DNA from: Anaerolineae bacterium | GTDB taxonomy: Bacteria > Chloroflexota > Anaerolineae > Aggregatilineales > J027 | Direction of reading: 5' to 3' | Assembly: GCA_019913005.1 (NCBI GenBank) | Contig: JAIOHL010000252.1 | Coordinates: forward strand, 62,001 to 126,000 | DNA: 64,000 nucleotides | Shown: positions 48,572 through 58,067 of the stretch, in pieces | Layout: every line of letters starts with the position of its first letter | Numbering within the stretch: the first letter of the stretch is position 1 | The notes under the pieces: generated by a model | Database searches by the model: none | The model's input: only the letters and a program-made list of their open reading frames with translations | What the model was told of the DNA's origin: nothing | Made by a program: the position numbers and the translations under genes

Positions 48572-49480
48572 ATGAGTGTTTCGCCAGTTAAAACCCCGGA
48601 AGTCATGAGTTATGAGGGGTCGGGTTATAAAAAAGATTTTTGGGAGGGCAAAGGCCGCGATTATGAAGACCGGGTGGAGCGGATTGCCATTCGACGCCTG
48701 ATCCCGCCAACCGGGAAATGCCTGTTGGAATTGGGGGCGGGTTTTGGACGTCTGACCGATTTATATGAAGGGTATGAGCAGGTGATTGTGTTGGATTATT
48801 CCCACTCCCTGCTGCAAGATGCCCAAGCACGTCTCGGCAAAAGTGATCATTATGTGTATGTTGCGGCGAATCTCTATCAACTGCCGATTGCCGATGGGGT
48901 GTGTGATGCTGCCACGCTGATTCGGGTGATTCACCATATCTCCGATGTGCCGAGCGTATTAAAACAAATTCGATCTGCGCTTGCTCCCAACGCTGTGTTT
49001 GTTTTGGAGTATGCCAATAAGCGCAATTTCAAGGCGATTTTGCGCTATTTGCTGCGCCGTCAACGCTGGAATCCGTTTAACCGTGAGCCAGTCGAATTTG
49101 TCAAACTCAATTTCGATTTTCACCCGGCTTTTATGGCCGAGGCACTCAATGGGGCGGGTTTTACAACTCAGCGGCGGTTGGCAGTATCCTATTTTCGTTT
49201 AGGTGTCTTGAAGCGGTTAGTTCCTACATCGGTACTGATAACACTCGACAAATGGCTGCAACCAACGGGTGGAATTGCGGCGTATGCTCCCAGTATTTTC
49301 ACCAAAAACCTAGCGGAGGGATCATCACCTGCCGACAATTTCGATGGCCCGTTATTTAAATGCCCTGCGTGTGGCGCTACCGATTTATCCCATCAAGAAG
49401 ATCGGCTGACGTGTGAAGTTTGTGAGGCGCAGTGGGCTATCCGCGATGGTATCTACGATTTCCGCGAACCCCTCAAATAA
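48572..49480 (+). CDS. Class I SAM-dependent methyltransferase with C-terminal zinc ribbon
   Basis: A 302-residue protein. Residues 30-165 form a Rossmann-like methyltransferase: LLELGAGFGRL (motif I), VIVLDYS, VAANLYQLPIADGVCDAATLIRVIHHISDV and LAPNAVFVLEYANK. The C-terminal 45 residues carry a zinc ribbon KCPACGATDL...CEVCEAQWAI with four cysteines, like Trm112/UPF0434 domains; a fusion of methyltransferase with such a ribbon is seen in some bacterial O-methyltransferases. The substrate is unknown. ATG 48572 has AGGA 8 bases upstream. It shares a transcript with the anchored protein at 47626 and ends before the hairpin at 49489. Confidence 0.85.
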   Translation: MSVSPVKTPEVMSYEGSGYKKDFWEGKGRDYEDRVERIAIRRLIPPTGKCLLELGAGFGRLTDLYEGYEQVIVLDYSHSLLQDAQARLGKSDHYVYVAANLYQLPIADGVCDAATLIRVIHHISDVPSVLKQIRSALAPNAVFVLEYANKRNFKAILRYLLRRQRWNPFNREPVEFVKLNFDFHPAFMAEALNGAGFTTQRRLAVSYFRLGVLKRLVPTSVLITLDKWLQPTGGIAAYAPSIFTKNLAEGSSPADNFDGPLFKCPACGATDLSHQEDRLTCEVCEAQWAIRDGIYDFREPLK

Positions 49481-49488
49481 CCAAAAGA

Positions 49489-49519
49489 GGGGCGAACCTA
49501 ACTCCATGTAATTCGCCCC
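49489..49519. terminator. Bidirectional terminator-like hairpin
   Basis: GGGGCGAA (49489-49496) pairs perfectly with TTCGCCCC (49512-49519). It lies between two convergent genes. T-runs are short on both sides. Confidence 0.6.
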
Positions 49520-49530
49520 AAATCACACCC

Positions 49531-49968
49531 CTATTTCTGCATTTTTTCGAGGGTGGCGTTTAGCTTGTTCAGCGATTCCACCAATTTTTCCTCGGTGGTC
49601 GGGCCAGCCGGAGCCGCCACTGCTTCTTCTTTCTTCATACGATCCATCATCTTATTAAAGCCTTTGACTATCATAAACAGTGCTAAGGCCACAATCAAAA
49701 AGTTGATGATATAGTTGATGAAGACGCCATAATTGATGGTGGCCGCGCCTGCATCTTTGGCTTGTTGCAACGAATCATAATCCCCGTCAGAGAGGGTGAT
49801 AAACAGGTTGGTGAAATCCACATCGCCTAGAATATAGCCAATGGGGGGCATGATAATGTCGTTAACTAACGAATTGACGACGCTCCCAAAGGCCAAGCCC
49901 ATGATGATACCCACTGCCAGATCAAGGACATTGCCACGCAAAATGAACTTCTTAAATTCGTTAACCAT
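49531..49968 (-). CDS. mscL: Large-conductance mechanosensitive channel MscL
   Basis: A 145-residue channel that opens under membrane tension to release solutes in hypo-osmotic shock. The N-terminal helix NEFKKFILRGNVLDLAVGIIMGLAFGSVVNSLV is the family hallmark, followed by the loop NDIIMPPIGYILG and TM2 (INYGVFINYIINFLIVALALFMIVKGFNK). The C-terminal bundle (EEKLVESLNKLNATLEK) is slightly longer than in E. coli (136 residues). ATG 49968 has AGGAG 8 bases upstream, so a start at 49998 is rejected. It is single and convergent with the methyltransferase gene. Confidence 0.97.
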   Translation of the reverse strand: MVNEFKKFILRGNVLDLAVGIIMGLAFGSVVNSLVNDIIMPPIGYILGDVDFTNLFITLSDGDYDSLQQAKDAGAATINYGVFINYIINFLIVALALFMIVKGFNKMMDRMKKEEAVAAPAGPTTEEKLVESLNKLNATLEKMQK

Positions 49969-50143
49969 CGTTTTTTCTCCTATAACCAACTTTTCCATTT
50001 AAGTGTTTATACTATAACACTCGTTGGGCAATATGGGTTGGAGTTTGATTAAGATAAATGATGGTTGATGTCGGACAAAAACTTTTGTGGCATAACGAAG
50101 TAGAGATTATGCAATGGCGAAATTATTGAAGGAGAATTTTTCG

Positions 50144-51076
50144 ATGGCACAGATTGGCATCATGATTGAAGGACAGCATGATTTAAATTGGGCACGCTGG
50201 AAAAGATTGTTACAAGCCGCTGAAGATTTTGGTTATCAATGTGTGTTTCGGTCAGATCATTTTACCAACGCCAATCCACCGGATTATGATTCACTGGAAT
50301 TGTGGGTGTCGTTAACCTACGCCGCCACACACACCAAACGAATCGAATTTGGGCCATTGGTGACACCGGTGACATTTCGCCACCCCTCAATCACAGTTCG
50401 CATGGCCGCACAGGTGGATGATCTAAGTGGGGGGCGGTTGGTGATGGGCATGGGAGCCGGTTGGCAGGAACGGGAGCATCGGCTGTTCGGGGTTCCGTTT
50501 TACGATGTGCCGACCCGCTTTGAGATGCTGACGGATGCGTTGGAAATGACCCAACAACTCCTACACAGCGATACCCCGGTGACATTTGAGGGTAAACATT
50601 TTTCATTGGATGAGGCGATTTTGCTCCCTCGCCCTGAGCGCAAAGGTGGCCCACCCATTTTGATTGGCGGACGCGGGCCAAAACGCACCCTCCCACTAGC
50701 GGCGAAATACGCTGACGAATGGAATGCCGTGTTTATCCCATTGGAGCAGTTTAAGGAACGTAATGTACTGCTCGATCAATTATTGGATGAGCGTGGCAGG
50801 TCGCGGCAGTCGGTCAAACGTTCGTTGATGACACAGGTCGTCTATGAACCCAGCGACGCCGAATTATCCGCCCGCCTTGCCGGAAAGCCCAGCGCGACTG
50901 AATTGATTACTGATCGTGGTCTGATTGTCGGTACAGGGTCAGCGGTGGTTGACCAAATCGGCGCGTGGGTCGAGGCTGGCATCGAACGGTTCATGCTGCA
51001 ATGGATGGATTACGACAATATTGACGATTTAGAAAAAATGGCGCGGGATGTCCTGCCGCATTTTCATCGTGCTTAG
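50144..51076 (+). CDS. LLM-class oxidoreductase (F420- or FMN-dependent)
   Basis: A 310-residue luciferase-like TIM-barrel oxidoreductase. Typical signatures are GIMIEGQHDLNWARWKRLLQAAEDFGYQCVFRSDHF, TKRIEFGPLVTPVTFRHPSITVRMAAQVDDLSGGRLVMGMGAGWQEREHRLFGVPF and PPILIGGRGPKRTLPLAAKYADEWN, the pattern of the F420-type branch. The C-terminus AGIERFMLQWM is usual. Substrate is not predictable. ATG 50144 has AAGGAG 9 bases upstream and gives the family start; the ATG at 50114 is rejected. It is followed after 46 bases by the secreted beta-helix gene, likely a separate unit. Confidence 0.92.
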   Translation: MAQIGIMIEGQHDLNWARWKRLLQAAEDFGYQCVFRSDHFTNANPPDYDSLELWVSLTYAATHTKRIEFGPLVTPVTFRHPSITVRMAAQVDDLSGGRLVMGMGAGWQEREHRLFGVPFYDVPTRFEMLTDALEMTQQLLHSDTPVTFEGKHFSLDEAILLPRPERKGGPPILIGGRGPKRTLPLAAKYADEWNAVFIPLEQFKERNVLLDQLLDERGRSRQSVKRSLMTQVVYEPSDAELSARLAGKPSATELITDRGLIVGTGSAVVDQIGAWVEAGIERFMLQWMDYDNIDDLEKMARDVLPHFHRA

Positions 51077-51122
51077 AAATTAGGGCGTATAATGGGAGAA
51101 AAAATAGCCGAGGAGTTACATT

Positions 51123-52778
51123 ATGACTCGCTTCATCGTGCTTATTCTTTTTCTCCCCGTAATTTTCACGCCTGTCTACGCAACGAATGCCCCGACTACC
51201 CCTGAACTAAAACACCAGAACGCCAGCACGGTTTATTATGTACGGCCTGATGGGGGCAGCACCGAGCAATGCACAGGTCTAATGGACGCCGCTTATTCTG
51301 GCATGGGTACCGGGCAGCCCTGCGCGTGGAATCACCCCTTTCAAGCCCTTCCCCCTACTGGCATTCCCCGTATTGTAGGCGGAGATACTTTGCTGATTGA
51401 AGCGGGAAGCTATGCGATGGGCTATGGCGCACCGGGCGCGGAAATGTGTGATGAGATTGGGTCTTATGACTGCGTAATGCCGCCCATTCCAAGTGGCTCT
51501 TCCCCCGACCAGCCAACGCGCATTTTGGGGGTAGGGTGGGATGGTGAATGCCCCGCACCGCCGGAATTGTGGGGGACGGGTCGCCCTTGGTTTATCGTCA
51601 ACATGACAGATGCCAGTAATATCGAGTTGGCATGTCTGGACATTACCGACCACTCCGGTTGCATCGAAAATCATTCGGGCGAATTGGCGTGCGAACGCGA
51701 TGTTGCACCCTATGGGGATTGGGCATCGTATGGGCTGTATGCCGAAGATTCTGCCAATGCACATCTGTGGAACTTGAATATTCATGGGCTGGCAGCGGGG
51801 GGTGTCCATGCGGGACGGCTCACTGATTGGACGGTAGAAAATGTGCGCGTCGCCGGGAATGGCTCAGTCGGCTGGGACGGCGATTTGTGGGATGAGAATG
51901 GCGATTCCAATTCCGGTACCCTGCTTTTCCGCCATTGGGTGGTGGAATGGAATGGCTGCGGCGAACCCTACCCGGTGGATCAGCCGATCGGGTGTTGGGG
52001 ACAAGAGGCAGGCGGCTATGGGGATGGTGTTGGCGAGGCCGAGACGGGCGGGGATTGGATTATTGAAGATTCCGCTTTTTTGCATAACACATCGGACGGG
52101 CTTGACCTGCTGTATCACACCTTGGGAGGAACGATTACCCTAAATCGCGTGTGGGCCGAAGGCAACGCAGGTAATCAAATTAAAGCAACTGGACAGACGA
52201 CAATTACCAACAGCCTCTTGGTAGGCAATTGTGCATTTTTTGAAGACCAGCCGTTTACGTATTGGGTGGATCATTGTCGGGCGCTCGGTGCTACCCTGCA
52301 AATTGTTTATACGGGCGGGGAGCAAATGAGCATCGTCAACTCCACGATCTATGGACAGGGCGATGGTCTTATCGGCGCAGGGCCACGCGAAGGTTTTGAA
52401 TGTAATGGAAACGAACGTATCCAACTGCGGAATAGCGTCGTGATGGGTGATACCGATTATTTTGATTCATCAGATATTACCTTCTATTTTTATCAGGAAG
52501 GCTGTGGAGCGCTTAAACTCGATTCAGATTACAACATCGCCTATAGGGTCAAAAATCTGGATTGCGGGGCGACCAATGACTTTACTGCGTCGGGGAGTCA
52601 TGATATTTGCGATGATCCGCAGGTAACTGGGCCGCTGGCGGGTATGGCCTATGATATGACCCTGCTGCCGAGCAGTCCGGCTATGGATTCGGCGGATGGT
52701 ACATTGTGCCCGACGGACGATTTGTTGGGTAATCCCCGTTCCGTCGAAACGTGTGATCGGGGGGCTTACGAGCAATAG
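51123..52778 (+). CDS. Secreted right-handed beta-helix protein
   Basis: A 551-residue exported protein. The signal peptide covers about residues 1-20 (ends VYA). A start segment TVYYVRPDGGSTEQCTG resembles the entry of pectate-lyase-like and 'choice-of-anchor' proteins. The body has beta-helix rungs (TDWTVENVRVAGNGSVGWDG, DWIIEDSAFLHNTSDGLDLLYH, TITLNRVWAEGNAGNQIKATG, MSIVNSTIYGQGDGLIG), and the end SSPAMDSADGTLCPTDDLLGNPRSVETCDRGAYEQ is the usual closing motif of such exported helices. It may bind or cut polysaccharide; no catalytic triad is obvious. Many cysteines suggest disulphides. A clear terminator follows. Confidence 0.88.
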   Translation: MTRFIVLILFLPVIFTPVYATNAPTTPELKHQNASTVYYVRPDGGSTEQCTGLMDAAYSGMGTGQPCAWNHPFQALPPTGIPRIVGGDTLLIEAGSYAMGYGAPGAEMCDEIGSYDCVMPPIPSGSSPDQPTRILGVGWDGECPAPPELWGTGRPWFIVNMTDASNIELACLDITDHSGCIENHSGELACERDVAPYGDWASYGLYAEDSANAHLWNLNIHGLAAGGVHAGRLTDWTVENVRVAGNGSVGWDGDLWDENGDSNSGTLLFRHWVVEWNGCGEPYPVDQPIGCWGQEAGGYGDGVGEAETGGDWIIEDSAFLHNTSDGLDLLYHTLGGTITLNRVWAEGNAGNQIKATGQTTITNSLLVGNCAFFEDQPFTYWVDHCRALGATLQIVYTGGEQMSIVNSTIYGQGDGLIGAGPREGFECNGNERIQLRNSVVMGDTDYFDSSDITFYFYQEGCGALKLDSDYNIAYRVKNLDCGATNDFTASGSHDICDDPQVTGPLAGMAYDMTLLPSSPAMDSADGTLCPTDDLLGNPRSVETCDRGAYEQ

Positions 52779-52798
52779 GGGTACAGCTAATTTATTGG

Positions 52799-52826
52799 AA
52801 GGATGGGTGTTTGGCCCATCCTTTTT
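52799..52826 (+). terminator. Intrinsic terminator of the beta-helix gene
   Basis: AAGGATGGG (52799-52807) and CCCATCCTT (52815-52823) form a perfect 9-base stem with a 7-base loop, then TTTTT. The T-run overlaps the stop codon of the convergent acetyltransferase gene. Confidence 0.92.
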
Positions 52827-53376
52827 ATGAGTGACTAGCGGCCCAATCGCGGCGTAGAATGCCATAATAGACCATATCGAAGCGCAGCCCATCTCGATAC
52901 ACCGCTTCTTTTTGAGCACCCTCATAATTAAACCCCGCTTTTTCGTAGGCTCGGATGGCACGGGTATTGTTGCTAATCACATTTAGGCCGATGCGATGCA
53001 GACCTAATTCATTAAAGCCGTAACGCAGCAATAGCTGTAGGCCATCGCTGCCATAGCCCTTGCCCCAATAATCGGGATCGCCAATACCGATGGCTAAAAA
53101 AGCCGATTGATTGGCCCACATGACCTCCAAATCGCCAGAGCCGATAAGCAAGTCGTCGGCAAGGGTGCGGAAGCGGAACAAAAACAGATTGGGGTCTTCC
53201 CGCAGATTTTTTTCCCACTGCTCACTACTTTGTGCGGAAAGTGGACGCGCTGCCCCTGTATCCATCAACCGCATATACTCATCGTTTTCGGTCCATTTTG
53301 ACATAATCACATAATCGTCCGGGGTGGGGGCGGCCAGACGAACGAGTTTGCCTTTATATAACGGCTGAAAAAACAT
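52825..53376 (-). CDS. RimJ/RimL-type GNAT acetyltransferase
   Basis: A 183-residue acetyltransferase. The RimJ/L-like core is intact: GKLVRLAAPTPDDYVIMSKW, FLFRFRTLADDLLIGSGDLEV, AFLAIGIGDPDYWGKGYGSDGLQLLLRYGF (acetyl-CoA loop, W-G-K-G-Y-G-S), LHRIGLNVISNNTRAIRAYEKAGF and DMVYYGILR. It probably acetylates a small-molecule or protein amine. ATG 53376 is chosen because AGGA is 7 bases upstream; the ATG at 53382 is too close to it. It begins 11 bases after the stop of the methyltransferase gene upstream, so the two are co-transcribed. Confidence 0.93.
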   Translation of the reverse strand: MFFQPLYKGKLVRLAAPTPDDYVIMSKWTENDEYMRLMDTGAARPLSAQSSEQWEKNLREDPNLFLFRFRTLADDLLIGSGDLEVMWANQSAFLAIGIGDPDYWGKGYGSDGLQLLLRYGFNELGLHRIGLNVISNNTRAIRAYEKAGFNYEGAQKEAVYRDGLRFDMVYYGILRRDWAASHS

Positions 53377-53387
53377 ACCCATTTCCT

Positions 53388-55004
53388 TTATGAGACCAAT
53401 AAGGCGGCGTGGGTAAACCATTCCATCGTCAAATTCAGTTGGGTTTCCAAAATTTCTTTGATTTTGTCCGTGTCCGTGACCGTTTCGTTGTTGATTTGGA
53501 AAGCAAACGACCCCTTGCCAAACAAATCTAGGAGGGCATTCATGAGGTCAACACGGTTATTGGTGCCATCCAATTTCACCAGCAAAAAGTGACTGATGGC
53601 ATCCAATTCCACACGCTCATGACGGATATTGGGAACGAGGAGCGATGAACGGGCCAGATAACGCGCCACTGGGCTGACGGTGGGATATTCACTCAGTTCA
53701 GTGGTGTAACGCGGGGCAGTCAGTGAAAAGGTGATGAGGTTGGTGCTGTAACTGTAGGCCTGCAATAAATTGGCAGCGAGAATCTGGGCTTCGCGGTTGA
53801 TACTAGCAGCATCCTCTGGCTGTGGTTCAAATTCGGCCAGAATGTTACGGGCGGCGATAAATAGTGACCTAAACGGGATGGATTGGGGTGAGACCTCGCT
53901 CAGATAGAAAAAGGCGGCTTTAGAGAGAGGGTGGTCGGTGGTGAAGGTCGCGTTATCCGATGCGCCGAATTTTTCCGGCGACACCGAGGCAATGTCAAGT
54001 TCATCATTCAGCGGATGTGCCATTGAGCTAACCCGAAAGGTTGTGACCCGCTCTAATCGAATAGTGCGCTCCAATTCGATTTCGGCGTGACAGAGCAGGG
54101 TTTTGCGAAAATTACGGTTGCGCAGGAAATCCAAATATTGCTCAGTTTCAATAATGTCCCCTGCGAATTGTTTGATGGCGTCAATCACCGGGTCTTTTAG
54201 ATTGCTGACCATCACGGTTGGGAATTCGGCTTCGACCAGATATTGCAGGCCATGTTGGGCGGCATGGCTGGCAAATTCGTGAAAATAGAGGGCGTCATTA
54301 ATTTCGGCCAGTTCGTCGTGGAGGATGACCGAGTTGCTGCGTGAGGTAGCATGTTCCAAACGCTGTTGCAGCATATCCGAGTAGGTATTTAGGAAAGCGG
54401 CGAATCCACTTTCGGGGATGGTGTTGTTTTCGCGCAGAAACGCCATAAAATCCCGCGCACCTTCGGCTTTTTCAAAGGGAGTGGCGGCACTGCGGGTATG
54501 ATAGAGCATCATCTCCCGCACCATACGGGTCATGTAACTGCCCGGATAGGTGTTATAGCTGATATAGGCCACGCCATTGGGGGACAGATTTTGCTTGCAG
54601 ACCCGCATTAACGCATCCCGGACATCGGTAGGCACCCATGAATAAACCCCATGCGCGATAACGTAATCAAATTCGCCGAGGTCGGAGGTAATCTCCAAAA
54701 TGTCACGGGTTTCAAGGCGGATGTTTTGCAGACCGAGGGCTTGAATGGCAGCCTGACCTTCTTGGATTTGAACAGGCGAGATGTCAATCCCAACAAACTG
54801 CGATTCAGGGAAGGCATAGGCAAAAGGAATAATGTTCCACCCGCTGGCTGTGCCCAGTTCCAACATGCGGCATTTTTCGGGTGAAGCAGGGTTTAGCCCA
54901 AGCAGTGTGGCAAGGGTCGCTAGGTGGTCGGGATGGGTATGGCTGTAGCCTAAATTGGGATACGGGATGGCATCGTAACTGGCAGCGATTGTTGATTGGC
55001 TCAT
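53388..55004 (-). CDS. SAM methyltransferase with methyltransferase-regulatory (MTR) domain
   Basis: A 538-residue protein. The N-terminal half is a class I methyltransferase of the 'YDxxPYP' type: SYDAIPYPNLGYSHTHPDHL, CRMLELGTASGWNIIPFAYAFP (motif I), FVGIDIS, DYVIAHGVYSWVPTDVRDALM and GVAYISYNTYPG. After it comes the regulatory domain common in this family, with FHEFASHAAQHGLQYLVEAEFP and ETEQYLDFLRNRNFRKTLLCHAE, then a winged-helix-like C-terminus. These large methyltransferases are frequent in bacteria of complex lifestyle; substrates are mostly unknown. ATG 55004 begins the family start; its RBS is weak. It is followed by the GNAT gene in one operon and is divergent from the cytochrome operon. 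Confidence 0.93.
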   Translation of the reverse strand: MSQSTIAASYDAIPYPNLGYSHTHPDHLATLATLLGLNPASPEKCRMLELGTASGWNIIPFAYAFPESQFVGIDISPVQIQEGQAAIQALGLQNIRLETRDILEITSDLGEFDYVIAHGVYSWVPTDVRDALMRVCKQNLSPNGVAYISYNTYPGSYMTRMVREMMLYHTRSAATPFEKAEGARDFMAFLRENNTIPESGFAAFLNTYSDMLQQRLEHATSRSNSVILHDELAEINDALYFHEFASHAAQHGLQYLVEAEFPTVMVSNLKDPVIDAIKQFAGDIIETEQYLDFLRNRNFRKTLLCHAEIELERTIRLERVTTFRVSSMAHPLNDELDIASVSPEKFGASDNATFTTDHPLSKAAFFYLSEVSPQSIPFRSLFIAARNILAEFEPQPEDAASINREAQILAANLLQAYSYSTNLITFSLTAPRYTTELSEYPTVSPVARYLARSSLLVPNIRHERVELDAISHFLLVKLDGTNNRVDLMNALLDLFGKGSFAFQINNETVTDTDKIKEILETQLNLTMEWFTHAALLVS

Positions 55005-55231
55005 GAAATTCTCTTGGGGGACTAAAAGAATATAGTAATTGGATGGCGGGGCGTTTTTTGACCCCATCTTATTGATGAGTAGTCTAACGTTTTGCTGTGC
55101 TATTGGCAATTGCACCCGACCATAAACCGTAAAATGAACTTGATCTACATAAAGAAGTGTGGAAAGTCACTTTAGGGCATCCGGCCAGTTGGATAAAATG
55201 GGCATATCCGAATGTACTCAGGAGCCTAAAA

Positions 55232-56407
55232 ATGTCCTTCTCAAGAAGACGTTTTCTCGGCATGATGGGGGCAGGACTGCTATCAACACTTCCTCTTCGT
55301 TCTCGTGCCGTTCATGCCAATTCCAAACTGCCCCCCGCATTAATCCATCACTTTGATCCCGCCCAGACTGCTGTCAATGACGCGGTACGGTCAACTATGT
55401 TGGCTGCCACCGATATGTCTTGGTTAAAGGGCGGTCAGACGGTGTTCGTGAAGGTTGCCAGTAATTCCTACTATGCCCCACCCGCCGTGACTTCTCCAGC
55501 AGTCTTGAAGGGTGTGATTAATGTGTTATGGGAATATGGGGCAGGCCAAGTGTATGTGGGGGACATGAGTGGGGCGTATTATGTTCGCCATCTAGCAAGT
55601 CGCACTGATGGTTCGACACGCGGGGTCATGCAGACAAATGGCCTCTTACAAGCGGCAGAAGAGGCCGGGGCGACGGTACATTGTTTTGAGGAAGTACCGT
55701 TTGAGAGCGCTTATATCCCCGGGGTGCCTTCGGTCAGCAACCACAGTTGGGGTAATGAATTGCAGGTTGCCGAAATCTTAGACCGCGTAGATCACATCAT
55801 CAATCTGCCACGCCTCGGCAAACATGTGTTGGCGGGGGCGACTCTCGGATTAAAAAATGCGGTGGGCTACATCAGCGATCATAGCCGCATGGTGCTGCAC
55901 CGCGATGCCGAAACCTTTCAGCAAAAAATCGCGGAAATTAACGCTATACCCCAGCTTAAAGACAAAATGCGTCTTACCATGACACTGGTAGATGTGGCAC
56001 TGACGACTTTTGGCCCCGATCACGGCTATGATTTGCAGTTGGATACCCCGCTGATTGTCGCGTCGGAAGATATTGTCAATCATGACCAGATCGCCCTGCT
56101 GCTGCTGCTGTGGGGACGCCAACTGACCCCCTCGTCTGAAATTGCCAATGATCCTTATTTTCAATCGGCAGATTATTACAACAAGAGCTTTGTACAACAG
56201 GTTTGGCAGCAGAACGCGCAAACCTTGCCCGTTTTTGAATCCCTAGAAGCGAACACCGCTATGACGCACATCAATCTAGCCTACTATATCTTGCGCGGGG
56301 GGCGGCCTGCTGAAATTCGTGTGATCCCCACTGGTCTGCCGTTGGACGAGCGATTGACCGCCATTTTGACCGGGCATCCTGAATTGAACATTGTGTTAGA
56401 GGGGTAG
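55232..56407 (+). CDS. Tat-exported DUF362 family protein
   Basis: A 391-residue protein. The N-terminus SFSRRRFLGMMGAGLLSTLP is a twin-arginine signal, so it is exported folded, as cofactor-containing proteins are. The body matches the DUF362 family: GQTVFVKVASNSYYAPPAVTSPAVLKGVINVLWEYGAGQVYVGD, LDRVDHIINLPRLGKHVLAGATLGLKNAVGYI and TMTLVDVALTTFGPDHG. No CxxCH and few cysteines are present, so no Fe-S cluster is obvious. Its role is unknown. ATG 55232 has AGGAG 8 bases upstream. It is the first gene of the operon leading to the Rieske/cytochrome b genes, so it may help assemble or redox-couple that complex. Confidence 0.9.
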   Translation: MSFSRRRFLGMMGAGLLSTLPLRSRAVHANSKLPPALIHHFDPAQTAVNDAVRSTMLAATDMSWLKGGQTVFVKVASNSYYAPPAVTSPAVLKGVINVLWEYGAGQVYVGDMSGAYYVRHLASRTDGSTRGVMQTNGLLQAAEEAGATVHCFEEVPFESAYIPGVPSVSNHSWGNELQVAEILDRVDHIINLPRLGKHVLAGATLGLKNAVGYISDHSRMVLHRDAETFQQKIAEINAIPQLKDKMRLTMTLVDVALTTFGPDHGYDLQLDTPLIVASEDIVNHDQIALLLLLWGRQLTPSSEIANDPYFQSADYYNKSFVQQVWQQNAQTLPVFESLEANTAMTHINLAYYILRGGRPAEIRVIPTGLPLDERLTAILTGHPELNIVLEG

Positions 56408-56411
56408 CGCT

Positions 56412-58067
56412 GTGTTGCGTGTCAAATGGATGTCTCCCCTGCTGCTTGGTATAGGCTTGCTTATCGTTGGGGTGGCGTGGGTCTATCTAAAACCCGAAAA
56501 GGTTGTGTTGACGGGCCAAGTCATGACCGAAGAAGGGCCCGCTGCGAATGCAGTGGTGCGGGTGCAAACGTCGGATACTTTCACCGTCACGGATGAAAAT
56601 GGGCGCTTTGAGTTAGAAACGATCCCCTTTGATAAACCGATTAAGGTAACGGCGTGGACACTTGGGTATCTGACAGGCGAATCCGAAGTGAAACAGGCCG
56701 ATACGCCCATTGCCATTACCTTAACGCGCTACACCACCACCGACAATCCGGATTATGCGTGGTTTTCGCATGAGGGCGCAAGAGGTTCACTCGCCTGTTC
56801 CAACTGTCATGTCTGTTACGACGAATGGTTAGGCGATGCTCATGCCCGATCCGCTGTGAACCCGCGTGTTTTGAGCCTCTATAACGGGACGGATTTGAAC
56901 GGGACGAAAGGGACAGGTACACAGTATGAATTTGACCCCGCAGCAGGTATTGAAATTCCATTAGCGCCATCATTAGGGCAAGATGGGGTGGGGGTGGGTT
57001 TCCGCCTCGATTATCCAGACTTGGGCGGTAATTGTGCAACTTGTCATGCGCCTGCCGCTGCCCTCAATGCCGAGAGCGCCTATCAAGTGGACATGAATAC
57101 CCTGAGTGGGATTGAAACTGAGGGCGTCTTCTGCGAATTTTGCCATAAAACGGGTGCCGTTACATTGAACCCCGTGACCAATACCCCCAATATCAATCTG
57201 CCGGGGGTTTTGTCTATGCAGCTTTATCGCCCCCATGACGATGAAGAATTGTTCTTTGGTAATTTGGATGATGTGCCCCAACCCGATACTTATCTCCCTT
57301 TGTTTGAGGAAAGTGCGTTTTGTGCCCCGTGTCATGTCGGTAATTTTTGGGGAACGACGATCTATAATTCCTATGGGGAATGGTTAGCCAGCCCATATAG
57401 TGACCCCGAAAGTGGCAAAACCTGTCAAGATTGTCATATGCCACCCGTTGACTATGAATATTTTGTTTTTCAGGAGAGAGGCGGTCTCGCACGTAATCCC
57501 GCAACGGTTTTCAGCCATCGAATGCCCGGTGCAACCGACACGAACTTGCTGCAAAACACCGCCGAACTGGATGTGCAGGCTGTTTGCGAAAATGACCAAC
57601 TCGCGGTGACGGTGGCAGTCACCAATACAGAGGCGGGGCATGATATTCCAACCGATAACCCTCTGCGGAATATGATCTTGGTCGTCAATGCCATCACCGC
57701 CGATGGGCAAACATTGACCCTAAACAACGGGCCAACCATTCCCGAATGGGGTGGAGTGGGTGATCCTGAGCAGGGTTATTATGCTGGATTACCGGGGGTG
57801 CTGTATGCCAAAATTCTGGCGGATTTTTATACGGGCGAAATGCCCAGTGCGGCCTATTGGCGGCAAACACGTATTGTGAGTGATAACCGGATTCACGCTC
57901 TCGAAACCGACGAAACGCATTATCAATTTGACCTGCCCAATGGTGAGTGTGCTGCCATTGTAGATGTGCAACTCGTCTTGCGCCGGGCTTTCATTGACCT
58001 GATGGATCAGAAAGCATGGGATACCCCCGATATGCTGATGGAACAGGTCACAGTGGAGGTTCGATAA
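56412..58067 (+). CDS. Membrane-anchored multihaem cytochrome c with carboxypeptidase-regulatory-like domain
   Basis: A 551-residue protein. One membrane helix (residues about 8-26) anchors it. A beta-sandwich (VVLTGQVMTEEGPAANAVVRVQT... NGRFELETIPF, residues 30-105) precedes a cytochrome region with five CxxCH motifs: CSNCH (129-133), CATCH, CEFCH, CAPCH and CQDCH. His residues around VCYDEWLGDAHA and SPYSDP may be axial ligands. This set is like the NapC/cytochrome c554-type exported cytochromes. The start is GTG 56412 (GAGGGG upstream), 4 bases after the DUF362 stop. Electron transfer to or from the b-type cytochrome of the same operon is likely. Confidence 0.92.
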   Translation: MLRVKWMSPLLLGIGLLIVGVAWVYLKPEKVVLTGQVMTEEGPAANAVVRVQTSDTFTVTDENGRFELETIPFDKPIKVTAWTLGYLTGESEVKQADTPIAITLTRYTTTDNPDYAWFSHEGARGSLACSNCHVCYDEWLGDAHARSAVNPRVLSLYNGTDLNGTKGTGTQYEFDPAAGIEIPLAPSLGQDGVGVGFRLDYPDLGGNCATCHAPAAALNAESAYQVDMNTLSGIETEGVFCEFCHKTGAVTLNPVTNTPNINLPGVLSMQLYRPHDDEELFFGNLDDVPQPDTYLPLFEESAFCAPCHVGNFWGTTIYNSYGEWLASPYSDPESGKTCQDCHMPPVDYEYFVFQERGGLARNPATVFSHRMPGATDTNLLQNTAELDVQAVCENDQLAVTVAVTNTEAGHDIPTDNPLRNMILVVNAITADGQTLTLNNGPTIPEWGGVGDPEQGYYAGLPGVLYAKILADFYTGEMPSAAYWRQTRIVSDNRIHALETDETHYQFDLPNGECAAIVDVQLVLRRAFIDLMDQKAWDTPDMLMEQVTVEVR

